64,000 nucleotides of DNA from Candidatus Pacearchaeota archaeon (lineage in GTDB: Archaea; Nanoarchaeota; Nanoarchaeia; Pacearchaeales; GW2011-AR1): contig JALOBN010000003.1 of assembly GCA_023228245.1 (NCBI GenBank), positions 39,950-103,949 on the forward strand. Direction: 5' to 3'. The position numbers and the translations under genes were made by a program. The notes below the pieces were generated by a model. That model saw only the letters and a program-made list of their open reading frames with translations, was not told where the DNA came from and ran no database searches. Within the stretch, counting starts at the first letter, position 1. Each line of letters begins with the position of its first letter. Below, piece after piece: positions 17,134 through 26,662 of the stretch.

Positions 17134-17991
17134 ATGATAGCACAAACAATCCCATTTCTTGGTTCACTTGCATTAGCCAGCGGAACAGTTCTTGAAAGAT
17201 ACATTTTGAAAAAGAAAAAACTCGGAATTAAATTATACCAAACTGTAAGTTTTTTTGCAATTAGCCTGATAACAATTCCATTTTTATTTTTCTTCTGGAA
17301 GATGAACGCACAAGCGTTTGAGTTAAAAAATGTTTTAATTTTTCTCTCAGTAATTGCATCTGCAATAACTGCAAATCTTTTTGTTTTCTATTCGCTGAAA
17401 TGGGAAAAAGTCACGAATCTCGAACCTGCAAGAATACTCGAACCTATGTTCACGATTTTGCTTGCATTAATTTTTAGTTTATTTATCAGCGGATTTTCAG
17501 ACCCGAATCCAAAGATTTTGATTCCAGCATTAATTGCTTCTGTCGCATTGGTTTTCCCTTTCATAAAAAAAGAAAGAATATGCATAAACAAATATTTCGT
17601 CGCTGCAATTTTAGGAAGTTTCTTCTTCGGACTTGAACTAATTTTATCAAATCTTATTCTTAATTTCTATTCACCGATAACTTTCTATTTTTTCAGATGC
17701 CTGTCAATTTTTATAATCAGCCTTGTAGTTTTCCATCCTAAAACAAAAGCAATGGACAAAAAATCATTGTTATTGACTTTCATAACTGCAGCAGTTTGGG
17801 TTGTTTACAGAGTTGCAATTTATTTTGGTTACCAAAATTATGGGGTGATTTTCACGACGCTGGTAATAATGCTCGGCCCTATTTTCATTTACATTTTAGC
17901 AAATAGATTCCTTAAAGAAAAATTAAACTGGAGAAATATAGTTTCATCATTAGTAATAATTGCTTGTGTAATTTACGCTACAATCTTCTAA
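17134..17991 (+). CDS. DMT superfamily (EamA-like) transporter
   Basis: 285 residues with ten hydrophobic helices in two five-helix halves, the layout of EamA/drug-metabolite transporters. The first half ends with a conserved-looking 'NLEPARILEPMFTILLALIF', typical of the helix 4-5 region in EamA proteins. The substrate is unknown. It stands alone between the tRNA-Gly region and the surface-protein genes. The family-level call is fairly secure, the function is not. Confidence 0.7.
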   Translation: MIAQTIPFLGSLALASGTVLERYILKKKKLGIKLYQTVSFFAISLITIPFLFFFWKMNAQAFELKNVLIFLSVIASAITANLFVFYSLKWEKVTNLEPARILEPMFTILLALIFSLFISGFSDPNPKILIPALIASVALVFPFIKKERICINKYFVAAILGSFFFGLELILSNLILNFYSPITFYFFRCLSIFIISLVVFHPKTKAMDKKSLLLTFITAAVWVVYRVAIYFGYQNYGVIFTTLVIMLGPIFIYILANRFLKEKLNWRNIVSSLVIIACVIYATIF

Positions 17992-18055
17992 ACATTTGTT
18001 ACTATAAAATAGCAACAATAGAAATATTTATAAACTTCTTTTTTGTGAAAACTTT

Positions 18056-19144
18056 ATGACAGCAAAAAATTTGGTAAAAGCAATCATTCTCGGAACAGCA
18101 TTAGCTCTCGGTGGAAATGTTTATACACAGACGAAAAATCCAGAAGTTATCGCAACTTTTGAGTACACAAGTCACAGACCTGAAAAAGAATACAACGGAA
18201 AAACTTACCAATATAATATTCTAAGCGATGGAACAATTTGTCAAGCAGACAAGCCAAATGTAAAATTTGCTCAAACATGGTTTTACGATGTTGATGGAGA
18301 CGACAAATTCACAGAAGTAGATTTAACAGCACACAAAGAAGGTAAATTAGTTTATATGCACCCAGATTTTAACAAGAAAGCAAATATTGAAACAAAAAAA
18401 ATTCTTGAAAATATGGTTCAAAAAATGAAAGTTGAATCAAACAATTACACAAATTCATTCACAGACGCAGAAAAAGATTACAACAGCAACGGAAAAACAG
18501 ATTCATTAGAAAATCAACCAAGTAGGGAAATTAGTGAAGGAATAAGGGGATATTATTCACAAAAAGATTTGGGATTAAAAGAAAATAATTACAAAACAAA
18601 ATTAGATGAATCAATTATTTCAAAAGAAAAAGTAAAACCAGTTTGGAGTTTAATCGTCGGAGCAAATGTTAACTCTGATTTTGATAAATATGGATTAAGT
18701 TTAGGAGCAAGAGTAAATCCATTCAAAAATGAAAAAATTGGATTAGGATTAACTGCCGATGTTGGTTTCGGATTAGATAAAGAAATTGATTCACAAAGAA
18801 TCTCATTATCAAGAGGAAAAGAATTTGTAGGAAAAATCAATGAAATTGACAATCGTTCATTCGGACTTTCAGCAGAAATGCAATTATATAATTTTATCGT
18901 CGGTGGAGGATTTGATTATTCAAAACACATTTCAGAAACTAATGAAAAAGTAATCAAAGGCGAAGAAGTTTTAGAGTCAAATACAAATTCAGTTTCAGAA
19001 GGAAAAGTTTACGGCAAAGGATATATCGGATTAGAATTCCAGCCAACAGAAAAATTCGGAGTTGGAGCAACAGTCGGTTATCACGGAAGAGACGGATTAA
19101 ACATCGGAATTAGAACCAAACTAAAATTAAACAAGAGAAGATAA
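18056..19144 (+). CDS. Secreted protein with EF-hand-like motifs and a predicted beta-barrel-like C-terminus
   Basis: 362 residues. The N-terminal signal peptide ends near 'GNVYTQ' (residue 24). Two calcium-loop-like segments follow: 'DVDGDDKFTEVD' near residue 81 and 'DYNSNGKTDSLE' near 141. The last 165 residues are a chain of amphipathic strands with alternating Gly/aromatic and polar residues, e.g. 'YGLSLGARVNPF', 'IGLGLTADVGFGLD', 'FGVGATVGYHGRDG', very like bacterial outer-membrane barrels. That would be surprising in a single-membrane archaeon, where such a domain could instead be a secreted or host-directed protein. It abuts the next surface-protein gene (2-base gap). Confidence 0.6.
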   Translation: MTAKNLVKAIILGTALALGGNVYTQTKNPEVIATFEYTSHRPEKEYNGKTYQYNILSDGTICQADKPNVKFAQTWFYDVDGDDKFTEVDLTAHKEGKLVYMHPDFNKKANIETKKILENMVQKMKVESNNYTNSFTDAEKDYNSNGKTDSLENQPSREISEGIRGYYSQKDLGLKENNYKTKLDESIISKEKVKPVWSLIVGANVNSDFDKYGLSLGARVNPFKNEKIGLGLTADVGFGLDKEIDSQRISLSRGKEFVGKINEIDNRSFGLSAEMQLYNFIVGGGFDYSKHISETNEKVIKGEEVLESNTNSVSEGKVYGKGYIGLEFQPTEKFGVGATVGYHGRDGLNIGIRTKLKLNKRR

Positions 19145-19145
19145 A

Positions 19146-20609
19146 ATGAAATCAAAAATTTTATTCTCAATAATTTTCTTAACATTCTTGATTAGTTCAG
19201 TTTTTGCAGTAACTATTGATGTAGATTACGCAGATTTTTCAACTTTAAAGACAATAACTAACGGACAAAGTATTGATGTTTATGTCGACGGCGGTTCAAT
19301 GAATCCATCAACATTAATAACAGTAAAAATAAATTCAAAGACAATTTATCAGGAAAATGTTTCTAGCACAGGAATTTCAAAAGTTTACACAATAACCCCT
19401 TCAATGTATGCTAATTCTGTTGGAACTTACACAATAACTGTAACAGCAACAGATGGTCTAAACACAGACAGCGGAGAAGTAACGTTAACAGTAAAATCTT
19501 CTTCTGGCGGAGGAGATGATGACGATGAAAACAACGCACCAGTTCTTGCTTCAATAGGAAATAAAAATGTTAATGAAAGTCAATTATTACAATTTAAAAT
19601 TTCAGCAACAGACAAAGATAACGATTCATTATCTTTTATAGCGTCTGGACTTCCAAGCGGAGCTTCATTCAACGAAAACACAAAAACATTTTCCTGGACA
19701 CCAACTTCTTCACAAGTTGGTTCTTATTTTGTAGTATTCACGGTTTCCGACGGAGATAAAACAGATTATGAACAAATAAAAATTACAGTAAAAGATATTA
19801 ATTCTGATTCAGTCCCACCAGTAATTACTCTTTTAGGAAATGGTTCAATAACAGTTGAACAAGGAAGCACTTATACCGACGCTGGAGCAACAGCAACAGA
19901 TAATGTCGACGGAAATTTAACATCAAAAATTAGAACATCAAATCCAGTTAACCCAAATGTTTTAGGAACTTACACAGTTACATACACAGTTTCAGATTTA
20001 GCAGGAAACACAGACACAGAAACAAGAACAGTAAATGTAATAAATTCAACAATTCCAGACACAACTTCACCTTCAGTTGAAATAACCTCCCCTACAAATA
20101 AAACATATTATTACAAATCTAAAAAACCAATGGACTTCGCATTTACAATCAGCGACGCTAATTTACAAAGTTGCTGGTATAATTTAAACGACGAAGCAAA
20201 CGTTTCATTTTCATGTTCATTAGATGAATTAGAAAATATAAATGTAAAAACAGGAGAAAATAATTTAACAATTTACGCAAACGACTCTGCAGGAAACATC
20301 GGTTCAGATTCAGTAACATTTAATTATAAAAAGAAAAGCAGCAGTTCTGGTGGAAGCGGTAGCGGAAGTTCAACAACAATAATCTCACCAATAATAGACA
20401 CAGCAACTTCAACAGGAAACGTTGTAATTCCAATAACACAAACAATAGAAGAAAAAGAAAATTACCTTCCACTTTATTGTTTTATGATTGCAACAACAAG
20501 TTTAGGTATAATTATTTTATCAATAATCTTATCTAGAAAGTTAAAAGAAATAAAAAAGAATAAAAATTTAATTAATAAAAATAAAATTCAGGAACAACCT
20601 CACTACTAA
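19146..20609 (+). CDS. Cell-surface protein with cadherin/Ig-like repeats, C-terminal membrane anchor
   Basis: 487 residues. Signal peptide residues 1-21 (ends 'SSVFA'). An Ig-like domain (23-117) is followed by an Asp-rich linker, then a cadherin-like putative-Ig domain ('NAPVLASIGNKNVNESQLL', about 131-217), an HYR/DUF5011-type domain ('GSTYTDAGATATDNVDGNLT', about 225-300) and a further Ig-like domain. A Ser/Gly-rich linker and one transmembrane helix (about 443-463) with a basic tail end the protein. It likely projects from the cell surface for adhesion or envelope structure. It is transcribed together with the beta-barrel-like gene. Confidence 0.8.
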   Translation: MKSKILFSIIFLTFLISSVFAVTIDVDYADFSTLKTITNGQSIDVYVDGGSMNPSTLITVKINSKTIYQENVSSTGISKVYTITPSMYANSVGTYTITVTATDGLNTDSGEVTLTVKSSSGGGDDDDENNAPVLASIGNKNVNESQLLQFKISATDKDNDSLSFIASGLPSGASFNENTKTFSWTPTSSQVGSYFVVFTVSDGDKTDYEQIKITVKDINSDSVPPVITLLGNGSITVEQGSTYTDAGATATDNVDGNLTSKIRTSNPVNPNVLGTYTVTYTVSDLAGNTDTETRTVNVINSTIPDTTSPSVEITSPTNKTYYYKSKKPMDFAFTISDANLQSCWYNLNDEANVSFSCSLDELENINVKTGENNLTIYANDSAGNIGSDSVTFNYKKKSSSSGGSGSGSSTTIISPIIDTATSTGNVVIPITQTIEEKENYLPLYCFMIATTSLGIIILSIILSRKLKEIKKNKNLINKNKIQEQPHY

Positions 20610-20611
20610 AA

Positions 20612-20806
20612 ATGGAAAACGAACAATACCCATCTGAACAAAAGATTCAAACAAATTATACGCTAGGGAATGTTAAACCAAATTTTAAAGAAGAATATCT
20701 GCAAATCAGTGGAACAACTGACCAAGTTGCGGCATATATGAACGCATTAGAATCTCAAGGAATTAATCTTGACGAAGACGAAGTCAGAAGAATTTTAGGA
20801 AATTAA
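20612..20806 (+). CDS. Small acidic protein (64 aa)
   Basis: It begins two bases after the surface-protein stop, suggesting co-transcription. The product is polar, with no membrane segment, and ends in an Asp/Glu-rich helix ('NALESQGINLDEDEVRRILG'). The C-terminal helix looks like a short interaction motif. Unknown function; supported by position and coding bias. Confidence 0.5.
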   Translation: MENEQYPSEQKIQTNYTLGNVKPNFKEEYLQISGTTDQVAAYMNALESQGINLDEDEVRRILGN

Positions 20807-20821
20807 ATTTATTAAACTAAA

Positions 20822-21277
20822 ATGAATTCAATTTTAAATAAAGAGATAACTACTTTTGAAGAAGTTAGAAAATACTTATCTAATATTCCAAATATTCATT
20901 TTGGCGGTTGTGGAATTTCTGCACTGTCTATGTATCGTTGGCTCAAAAAAAATGGAAGAGAAGCCCCAAAAATAATTTTATTATACAATGGAAAAAATTA
21001 TCAAGCATACGAAAATAATAAAAAAACGATTAGAAAAGAAGGAATGTCTTCACTAATTGCCTCAGACCATTGTGCTATCCAATATAAAAGTAAAACATTG
21101 GATGTTAAGCAAGAAATTTTTATAGATTATTCTTTTCAACAAAAGATAGAAGAACAAGAAATGTTAACTTTATTAAATAATGGAATTTGTTGGAATCCTG
21201 AATTTTCAAAACAATATGTTCCAAGAATTGGGGAAAGATTGAAAATTGATTTATCAGATGTTTGTTTAAATAATTAA
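20822..21277 (+). CDS. Possible papain-like/transglutaminase-like cysteine hydrolase fold protein (151 aa)
   Basis: The spacing of 'GGCGISALSMYRWLKKNG' (Cys near residue 30), 'SDHCAIQYKSKTLDV' (His near 81, Asp near 91) is that of a Cys-His-Asp triad in papain-like folds: a Cys at the start of a helix, then a His and an Asp on adjacent strands. There is no signal peptide, so it would be cytoplasmic. I cannot name a family. Its stop overlaps the thermosome stop by 4 bases on the opposite strand. Confidence 0.5.
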   Translation: MNSILNKEITTFEEVRKYLSNIPNIHFGGCGISALSMYRWLKKNGREAPKIILLYNGKNYQAYENNKKTIRKEGMSSLIASDHCAIQYKSKTLDVKQEIFIDYSFQQKIEEQEMLTLLNNGICWNPEFSKQYVPRIGERLKIDLSDVCLNN

Positions 21278-22875
21278 AATTCTTCGTTGTGATCCATAAA
21301 TTTCGGACCTTTTTTACTGCCTGATGAAGCAATAACATCGTCAATTCTTAAAATCATATTTGCTACTTCCGTTGCAGAACTTATTGCTTGAGTTTTTATT
21401 TTGTACGGCTCAATTATCCTCGCAACCAAAACATCTTCAATTTTATTTGTGAATAAATTCAAGCCCGCATTTTTCTCGCCAGCATCGTGTTTTGCTTTTA
21501 ATTCTGTAAGAACATCAATTGGGTCCATACCAGCATTTTCTGCAAGTGTCGTCGGAATATACTCTAAAGCAGAAGCAAATTGTTCAACTGCAAGTTGCTC
21601 TCTTCCTTTTAATGACTGCCCGAAAATTCTTAATCTTCTCGAAAGTTCCATTTCAATTGCACCTCCGCCAGGAACAACTAAACCTGTTTTCAGCGACGAT
21701 GAAACAACCCCAAGTCCATCCCTAAATGCTCTTTCAACTTCATCAATAACATGTTCTGTCCCACCATGAATTAAAATTGTAACTGCCTTCGGATTTTTAC
21801 AACCACGAATATAAGTAAAAGCATCACTTCCGTGTTTTACTTCTTCAACAAGTTCTGCAGAACCAAGTTCCGACGCTGAAAGTTCATTTATCTGACTTAC
21901 AATTTTTCCGCCAGTAGCTTTCGCAAGTTTTTCCATATCGCTTCTCGCAACTCTTCTGCATCCGTAAATTCCAGATTTAGAAAGTAAATATTGTGCAAAA
22001 TCGTCGATACCTTTCTGACAAAAAACAACATTCGCACCAGTGTCCCGAACTTTTGCAATCATTTCTTTAATCAATCGCTCTTCTTGATTCAAAAATCCCT
22101 GAAGTTGTTCAGGAGTAGAAATCGAAATTTTTGTATCAATGTCCGGATTTTTTAATTCTAAAGGAAAATCAATCAAAACAATTTTCGCGTCCTTAACAGA
22201 AATAGGCATATCAAGAGAAACTTTTTCCTTATCTAAAACAATTCCAGAAATTAATTCAGTATCAGAAATTCCCTCGCCTTTCGATTTCTCTATTTTAATA
22301 TTTCCCAAATCAATTTTCCCGTTGTCCTGGATTTGCTTAACAGCTCGAACGATTATATCCGCAAATTTTTCTTTAGAACTTTCAGCAGATTTCCCGGTCA
22401 TCGCAGTCATCGCAACTTGTCTCAAAACTTCTTCGTCATCAGAATTAATTCTCAGTGCAACATCATTAAGAATTTCTAAACATTTTTCTGCAGCCATCTT
22501 GTAACCTTTTGCAATTACAGTTGGATGAATTTTTTTATCAAGAAGTCCTTCTGCATTTTCTAAAAGTTTCCCTGCAATCATAACAACTGTCGTCGTCCCG
22601 TCGCCAACTTCCGAATCTTGCGTCTTCGCGATATTAACCATCATCTTCGCAGCAGGATGTTCAATTTGCATTTCTTCAAGAATTGTAACCCCATCATTCG
22701 TAACAATAATCTCGTTCGTCGGAGAAACAAGCATCTTGTCCATTCCCTTAGGTCCGAGAGTTGTCTTAACCATTTCAGCAACCATTCGAGCCGCAAGAAT
22801 ATTATTTCTCTGTGCATCTTTCCCCATTATTCTTTGAATATCTTCAGGCATTAGAACAACTGGTTTTTCTGTCAT
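21274..22875 (-). CDS. thsA: Thermosome subunit (group II chaperonin)
   Basis: 533 residues, the expected length. Family motifs are '[13 protein letters not shown]' near residues 37-50, the ATP-binding 'GDGTTT' near 90-95, and '[13 protein letters not shown]' near 400. The C-terminus ends in a short acidic tail rather than the Gly-Met-rich tail of some thermosomes. It folds cytosolic proteins in an ATP-driven double ring with a built-in lid. Only one subunit gene is seen here. Confidence 0.97.
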   Translation of the reverse strand: MTEKPVVLMPEDIQRIMGKDAQRNNILAARMVAEMVKTTLGPKGMDKMLVSPTNEIIVTNDGVTILEEMQIEHPAAKMMVNIAKTQDSEVGDGTTTVVMIAGKLLENAEGLLDKKIHPTVIAKGYKMAAEKCLEILNDVALRINSDDEEVLRQVAMTAMTGKSAESSKEKFADIIVRAVKQIQDNGKIDLGNIKIEKSKGEGISDTELISGIVLDKEKVSLDMPISVKDAKIVLIDFPLELKNPDIDTKISISTPEQLQGFLNQEERLIKEMIAKVRDTGANVVFCQKGIDDFAQYLLSKSGIYGCRRVARSDMEKLAKATGGKIVSQINELSASELGSAELVEEVKHGSDAFTYIRGCKNPKAVTILIHGGTEHVIDEVERAFRDGLGVVSSSLKTGLVVPGGGAIEMELSRRLRIFGQSLKGREQLAVEQFASALEYIPTTLAENAGMDPIDVLTELKAKHDAGEKNAGLNLFTNKIEDVLVARIIEPYKIKTQAISSATEVANMILRIDDVIASSGSKKGPKFMDHNEEF

Positions 22876-22924
22876 AAATTAACTCCATAAATTTTATATT
22901 TAAAGATTATGGTAATAGAAAAAA

Positions 22925-23176
22925 CTATTTTTTTAAAGATTTAAAACGATTAGAACCAAAAATAGGTTCTTCTTCTCTATTAATATTCTTAAAATAATAT
23001 TTTTTATTGATAACTTCTACTAGTCTAACACCAGTTCCATAATCTGTTCTGACAACTTCTCGAATAGTATAATTTTGATTTTCTTTAGGAATATTAATTT
23101 CTCTTATATGAAATGGATTTGTATTTGAATCTTCAAAATAATCATCAATGCACTTAACCTTATCTCCTTTCTTCAT
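22925..23176 (-). CDS. Small SH3-like protein of unknown function (83 aa)
   Basis: 'MKKGDKVKCIDDYFEDSN...YTIREVV' followed by strands resembles small SH3/KOW-like barrels, with 'KGDKVKCID' as the first strand-loop. A TATA box at 23200-23207 lies 28 bases upstream of the ATG, so its mRNA is probably leaderless. The next gene upstream has almost the same promoter (see findings). Function unknown. Confidence 0.55.
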   Translation of the reverse strand: MKKGDKVKCIDDYFEDSNTNPFHIREINIPKENQNYTIREVVRTDYGTGVRLVEVINKKYYFKNINREEEPIFGSNRFKSLKK

Positions 23177-23199
23177 AAATATTTATCCAACTTTTGACT

Positions 23200-23207
23200 T
23201 TTAAATA
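23200..23207 (-). promoter_or_regulatory. TATA box of the 22925-23176 gene
   Basis: TTTAAATA read from either strand's viewpoint as an AT-rich TATA element, 28 bases from the ATG, inside a roughly 20-base block nearly identical to 23650-23669. Confidence 0.55.
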
Positions 23208-23221
23208 TTATTGTTATGAAA

Positions 23222-23626
23222 TTATTTTTCAAAATATCTAAAATAAATCCATGCAGGAAACATATCAATACAATTATTCAAAATAGGTGAAATCCTAAAA
23301 GTCAAATCACCCTTGCGTTTGTCATAAACAACAAAATCGCGATTATCGGATAAAGCCCACATTTCAGGACCATAATATCTCGCAGAACTTCCAAAGAATT
23401 CTTTTATAATATGCGGTTTATCATCATCAAATCTCACTTGACTTAATCTGTTTAACGGAGAATACAAATTAACTCTTTCTCCAACGACAACTTTTTCAAA
23501 TTGTATCGGATTTCTAGAAATAATTTTATTAATCTCTCTCGCACACGCCTGTTGATAATTTGCCCATCGGTAAGAAAAATCCCTATCTTCCCCATTTGGA
23601 AACATTTCTGCACAATAGTGTCCCAT
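23222..23626 (-). CDS. Protein of unknown function (134 aa)
   Basis: The start chosen is 'MGHYCAEMFPNGEDRDFSY' at 23624-23626. It lies exactly 28 bases from a TATA box at 23650-23657, the same spacing as in the downstream gene; a start seven codons earlier would sit too close to that box. The protein is rich in aromatic residues and Arg ('SYRWANYQQACAREINKI', 'PAWIYFRYFEK') and has no signal peptide. Family not recognised. Confidence 0.55.
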   Translation of the reverse strand: MGHYCAEMFPNGEDRDFSYRWANYQQACAREINKIISRNPIQFEKVVVGERVNLYSPLNRLSQVRFDDDKPHIIKEFFGSSARYYGPEMWALSDNRDFVVYDKRKGDLTFRISPILNNCIDMFPAWIYFRYFEK

Positions 23627-23649
23627 AATATTCAATTGAAAAATCAATT

Positions 23650-23657
23650 TTTAAATA
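23650..23657 (-). promoter_or_regulatory. TATA box of the 23222-23626 gene
   Basis: A TTTAAATA element 28 bases from the preferred ATG. The block around it differs from the 23200 promoter by only about two bases over 20. Confidence 0.5.
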
Positions 23658-23723
23658 TTATTGTAATGAATTAACTGAGGAATGTTTAAGAAAATTTATA
23701 AGTAGAAAGGAATTAACAAATTT

Positions 23724-24278
23724 ATGAAAAAGGTATTGGTTGCTGACGTTATGACGCGCGACCCAGTTACAATTTCTCCAGACGCAAATCTTTTAGACTG
23801 TGCAAAAAAAATGGTAAAAAAGAAAGTCGGAAGTTTGATAATTGTTGAAAACAAAAAACTCCTCGGATTTATCTCACAAAGTGATATTTTATGGGCTCTA
23901 ACAAAAAAAGCTTCTGGAAATTTGAAAAATGTAAAAGCAATTGAAATCTCTCCAAAAAAAGTTGTAGTAATAAAACCAGAGATTACATTAAATGACACAA
24001 TAGAAAAAATGAAAAAAACAAAATTCGAAAGATTGCCTGTTGTTCAAGACAACAAATTAGTTGGAATAATCACCGCGAAAGATATTTTGAATTTTAATCC
24101 CGAATTTTATCCCGAAATCGAAGAGTTCTCAAAAATAAAACAAGAATCTGAAAAATTAAGACGAATTAAAGAAGCAGAAAAAAGACGTGAAGGGATTTGT
24201 GAAGAATGCGGAAACCAGGGAATTTTATTCAAAGCAAACGGAATGTTGGTTTGTGAATCGTGTAAAGATTCAATTTAA
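23724..24278 (+). CDS. CBS-pair protein with C-terminal zinc ribbon
   Basis: 184 residues. Two CBS motifs occupy about residues 5-60 ('MTRDPVTISPDANLLDCAKK') and 67-125 ('ISPKKVVVIKPEITLNDTIE'), a pair that normally binds adenosine nucleotides and senses energy state. A charged helix (130-155) leads to a zinc ribbon with Cys159, Cys162, Cys177 and Cys180. The combination suggests a nucleotide-sensing regulator that contacts nucleic acid or protein through the ribbon. Its stop overlaps that of the opposite-strand gene by 4 bases. Confidence 0.85.
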   Translation: MKKVLVADVMTRDPVTISPDANLLDCAKKMVKKKVGSLIIVENKKLLGFISQSDILWALTKKASGNLKNVKAIEISPKKVVVIKPEITLNDTIEKMKKTKFERLPVVQDNKLVGIITAKDILNFNPEFYPEIEEFSKIKQESEKLRRIKEAEKRREGICEECGNQGILFKANGMLVCESCKDSI

Positions 24279-24610
24279 TGCATTCCCTGAAAATATTCTA
24301 AAGCTTTTTTAAGATAAGCATTAGTAAAATCCAACTGCAAAACACTTATTCTTTTTTCTATTTTTGACTTCCCAACACCTTCGCCCTCATTTTTCAAAGA
24401 AATATTTTTTACTAGATTCTCTTCAATTTTTGTATTAAGAGCAAAGCAAATATCGTCATAAAATGTCTCTTTATCAATTTCATTAATTTCACTCATCACT
24501 TCCTCAAGCAATCCGCCGTAAGTTACATCTTTCAAAGATAATTTTTTCCGCAAACATTTTTGTTCAGAAATTAATTTGTGTCCGATGATTGTATCCATAT
24601 ATGCTGTCAT
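24275..24610 (-). CDS. Helical protein of unknown function (111 aa)
   Basis: A mostly helical, charged cytoplasmic protein without membrane segments or known motifs. A TATA-like TTAAATAA at 24631-24638 (minus strand) sits about 25 bases from the ATG at 24608-24610. Met5 is an alternative start. It converges with the CBS protein, overlapping by 4 bases. Confidence 0.5.
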   Translation of the reverse strand: MTAYMDTIIGHKLISEQKCLRKKLSLKDVTYGGLLEEVMSEINEIDKETFYDDICFALNTKIEENLVKNISLKNEGEGVGKSKIEKRISVLQLDFTNAYLKKALEYFQGMH

Positions 24611-24684
24611 AACTAAAATACATAAAACAATTATTTAAGTATTGTCGTAGTTAAATATTTAAATTGAATTTGATATAAGTATAA

Positions 24685-25188
24685 ATGGCGGAAAAAGACA
24701 AGTTATTTTCAAGTAAGATAAAATACAACGGGGTTTTTAATTTTGGAGAATTCTACAAATTTTGTTTCGAGTGGTTAAGAGATGAATCTGGACTAGAAAT
24801 GGCTGAAGAAAAATATGCAGAAAAATTAAGTGGTGATTCAAAAAATATAGACATTGAATGGAGCGGTGCAAAAAAAATGACAGATTATTTTAAAGAAGAG
24901 GTAAAAGTTTCCTTCAGGGTCATTGGATTAACAAGCGTTGAAATCACCGACGGAAGCAGAGAAATAAAAACAAATAAAGGTAGTATTGAAGTTTCAATTA
25001 AAGGGACATTAGTAAAAGATTATGCAGGCAAATTCGAAAAAACAGCATTTCAAAAATTCTTAAGAGGAGTTTATGAAAAAACAGTTATCCCTTCAAGAGT
25101 TGGAGAATATGAAGGAAAAGTAATGGGCGACTGCGACGAGTTCCTTGCACAAGCAAAAGCTTACCTAGATTTAGAAGGAAAAAAATAA
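24685..25188 (+). CDS. Protein of unknown function (167 aa)
   Basis: A cytoplasmic alpha/beta protein with no signal peptide. Residues 17-35 ('VFNFGEFYKFCFEWLRDES') look like an aromatic-rich helix. A beta-rich middle ('VSFRVIGLTSVEITDGSREI') follows, then a C-terminal helical part with 'FQKFLRGVYEKTVIPSRVGE'. The compact layout suggests a single folded domain. It precedes the secreted-domain membrane protein by 42 bases on the same strand and may be co-transcribed. Not recognised. Confidence 0.55.
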   Translation: MAEKDKLFSSKIKYNGVFNFGEFYKFCFEWLRDESGLEMAEEKYAEKLSGDSKNIDIEWSGAKKMTDYFKEEVKVSFRVIGLTSVEITDGSREIKTNKGSIEVSIKGTLVKDYAGKFEKTAFQKFLRGVYEKTVIPSRVGEYEGKVMGDCDEFLAQAKAYLDLEGKK

Positions 25189-25230
25189 TTTTACAGAAAT
25201 ATTTAAATATAAGATTTTAATCATCTAATT

Positions 25231-26613
25231 ATGAAAAAGATATTTTCGCTGGTGATAATTTTATTTTTGATACTTCCTTTAATGTCTGCTTTAAATCTTA
25301 AAATAGAAAAAACATCTGAAAACGAAGCAATGATTCTCGGCGTCGAGATGCCAGCAACATTCAATTTGAAAATAACAAACCTCGGAAGCGGGGACAATTT
25401 AATGTTCTACAATTTTTTCGGCGGCGATACACTACCAAAAGGAACAGTTGAATTAAGATCTTACGAAACAAAGCAAATTGCCGTCGGTATTTACCCAAGA
25501 AGCGACATGAAACAAGAAGGATTAATGCAATTTGATTTATATATAAAAGGTTCAGAAGGCGAATCAATCACACATCCATTAATGGTTAATGTAATACAAT
25601 TAGAAGATGCATTCGAAATCGGTGCAGAAGAATTCAAACCTGACTCAAACAATATTTCAGTTTACATAAAAAATTTAGTTAACTTCAACTTCGAAAACAT
25701 AAAAATAAATTTCAAATCATCTTTCTTCGAGTTCGAGAAAACAACATCATTAGCTCCTTATGAAAAACAAATCTTCGAAATAAATCTTAACAAAGAGCAA
25801 TACAGAGATTTAATCGCAGGTTTCTACACCGTCGAAGCAGAAGTTCAAGCAAAAGAAAAAACAGCAAACATCGAGGGAACTTTAATTTTCTCTGAAAAAG
25901 ATATTGTAACTAGCTCGCAAAATGAATACGGAATTATAATTAACACAAAAACAATTACAAAAACAAATGAAGGAAATGTGGTTTCATCTTCTTCAACAGT
26001 TATCAAGAAAAATATTATCTCGAGATTATTCACAACATTCAGTCCAGAACCAGACTTAGTTGAAAGAAATGGATTTTTAGTTTATTACACTTGGGAAAGA
26101 GAATTAAAACCTGGAGAAGAACTAGACATTTCGATTAAAACAAACTGGCTTCTTCCTTTGCTTGCAGTTTTATTGATTGTTGCAGTTGTTATGTTAACAA
26201 AACAATTTTCAAAAACAAACTTGGTTCTAAAGAAAAAAGTTAATTTCGTTAGAGCAAAAGGCGGAGAATTCGCACTTAAAGTTTCATTGATAATCACTGC
26301 AAGAAATTTCGTTGAAAGAGTTAATGTAATAGATAGACTTCCAATGTTAGCAAAACTTCACGAAAGATTTGGTGGAGAAATGCCAAAGAAAATCGACGAG
26401 AAAGGAAGAAAGATGGAATGGTATTTTGATAAATTGCAAGCAGGTGAATCAAGAATAATTTCTTATATAATCTATTCTAAAGTTGGAGTTCTAGGAAAGT
26501 TCGTTTTACCGACGACAACAGCAATTTATGAGAAAGACGGAAAAGTTCATGAAGCAGAATCAAACCACGCTTTCTTCATAACAGAACAGGCAAAAAGACC
26601 TGCTGAAGATTAA
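25231..26613 (+). CDS. Membrane-anchored protein with extracellular beta domains and cytoplasmic domain
   Basis: 460 residues. Signal peptide 1-20 (ends 'PLMSA'). Extracellular beta-sandwich domains (about 22-220) resemble Ig/CARDB-like folds. A single membrane helix lies at about 309-325 ('LLPLLAVLLIVAVVMLT'), and the cytoplasmic C-terminal domain (330-460) contains a further beta domain ('FALKVSLIITARNFVERVNV'). Having domains on both sides suggests a structural or sensory link across the membrane. It ends 50 bases before tRNA-Tyr. Confidence 0.65.
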   Translation: MKKIFSLVIILFLILPLMSALNLKIEKTSENEAMILGVEMPATFNLKITNLGSGDNLMFYNFFGGDTLPKGTVELRSYETKQIAVGIYPRSDMKQEGLMQFDLYIKGSEGESITHPLMVNVIQLEDAFEIGAEEFKPDSNNISVYIKNLVNFNFENIKINFKSSFFEFEKTTSLAPYEKQIFEINLNKEQYRDLIAGFYTVEAEVQAKEKTANIEGTLIFSEKDIVTSSQNEYGIIINTKTITKTNEGNVVSSSSTVIKKNIISRLFTTFSPEPDLVERNGFLVYYTWERELKPGEELDISIKTNWLLPLLAVLLIVAVVMLTKQFSKTNLVLKKKVNFVRAKGGEFALKVSLIITARNFVERVNVIDRLPMLAKLHERFGGEMPKKIDEKGRKMEWYFDKLQAGESRIISYIIYSKVGVLGKFVLPTTTAIYEKDGKVHEAESNHAFFITEQAKRPAED

Positions 26614-26662
26614 TAATAACTTTTAAAAATAGCTTTTAATTATCTAATTTACCATGAGTAAA

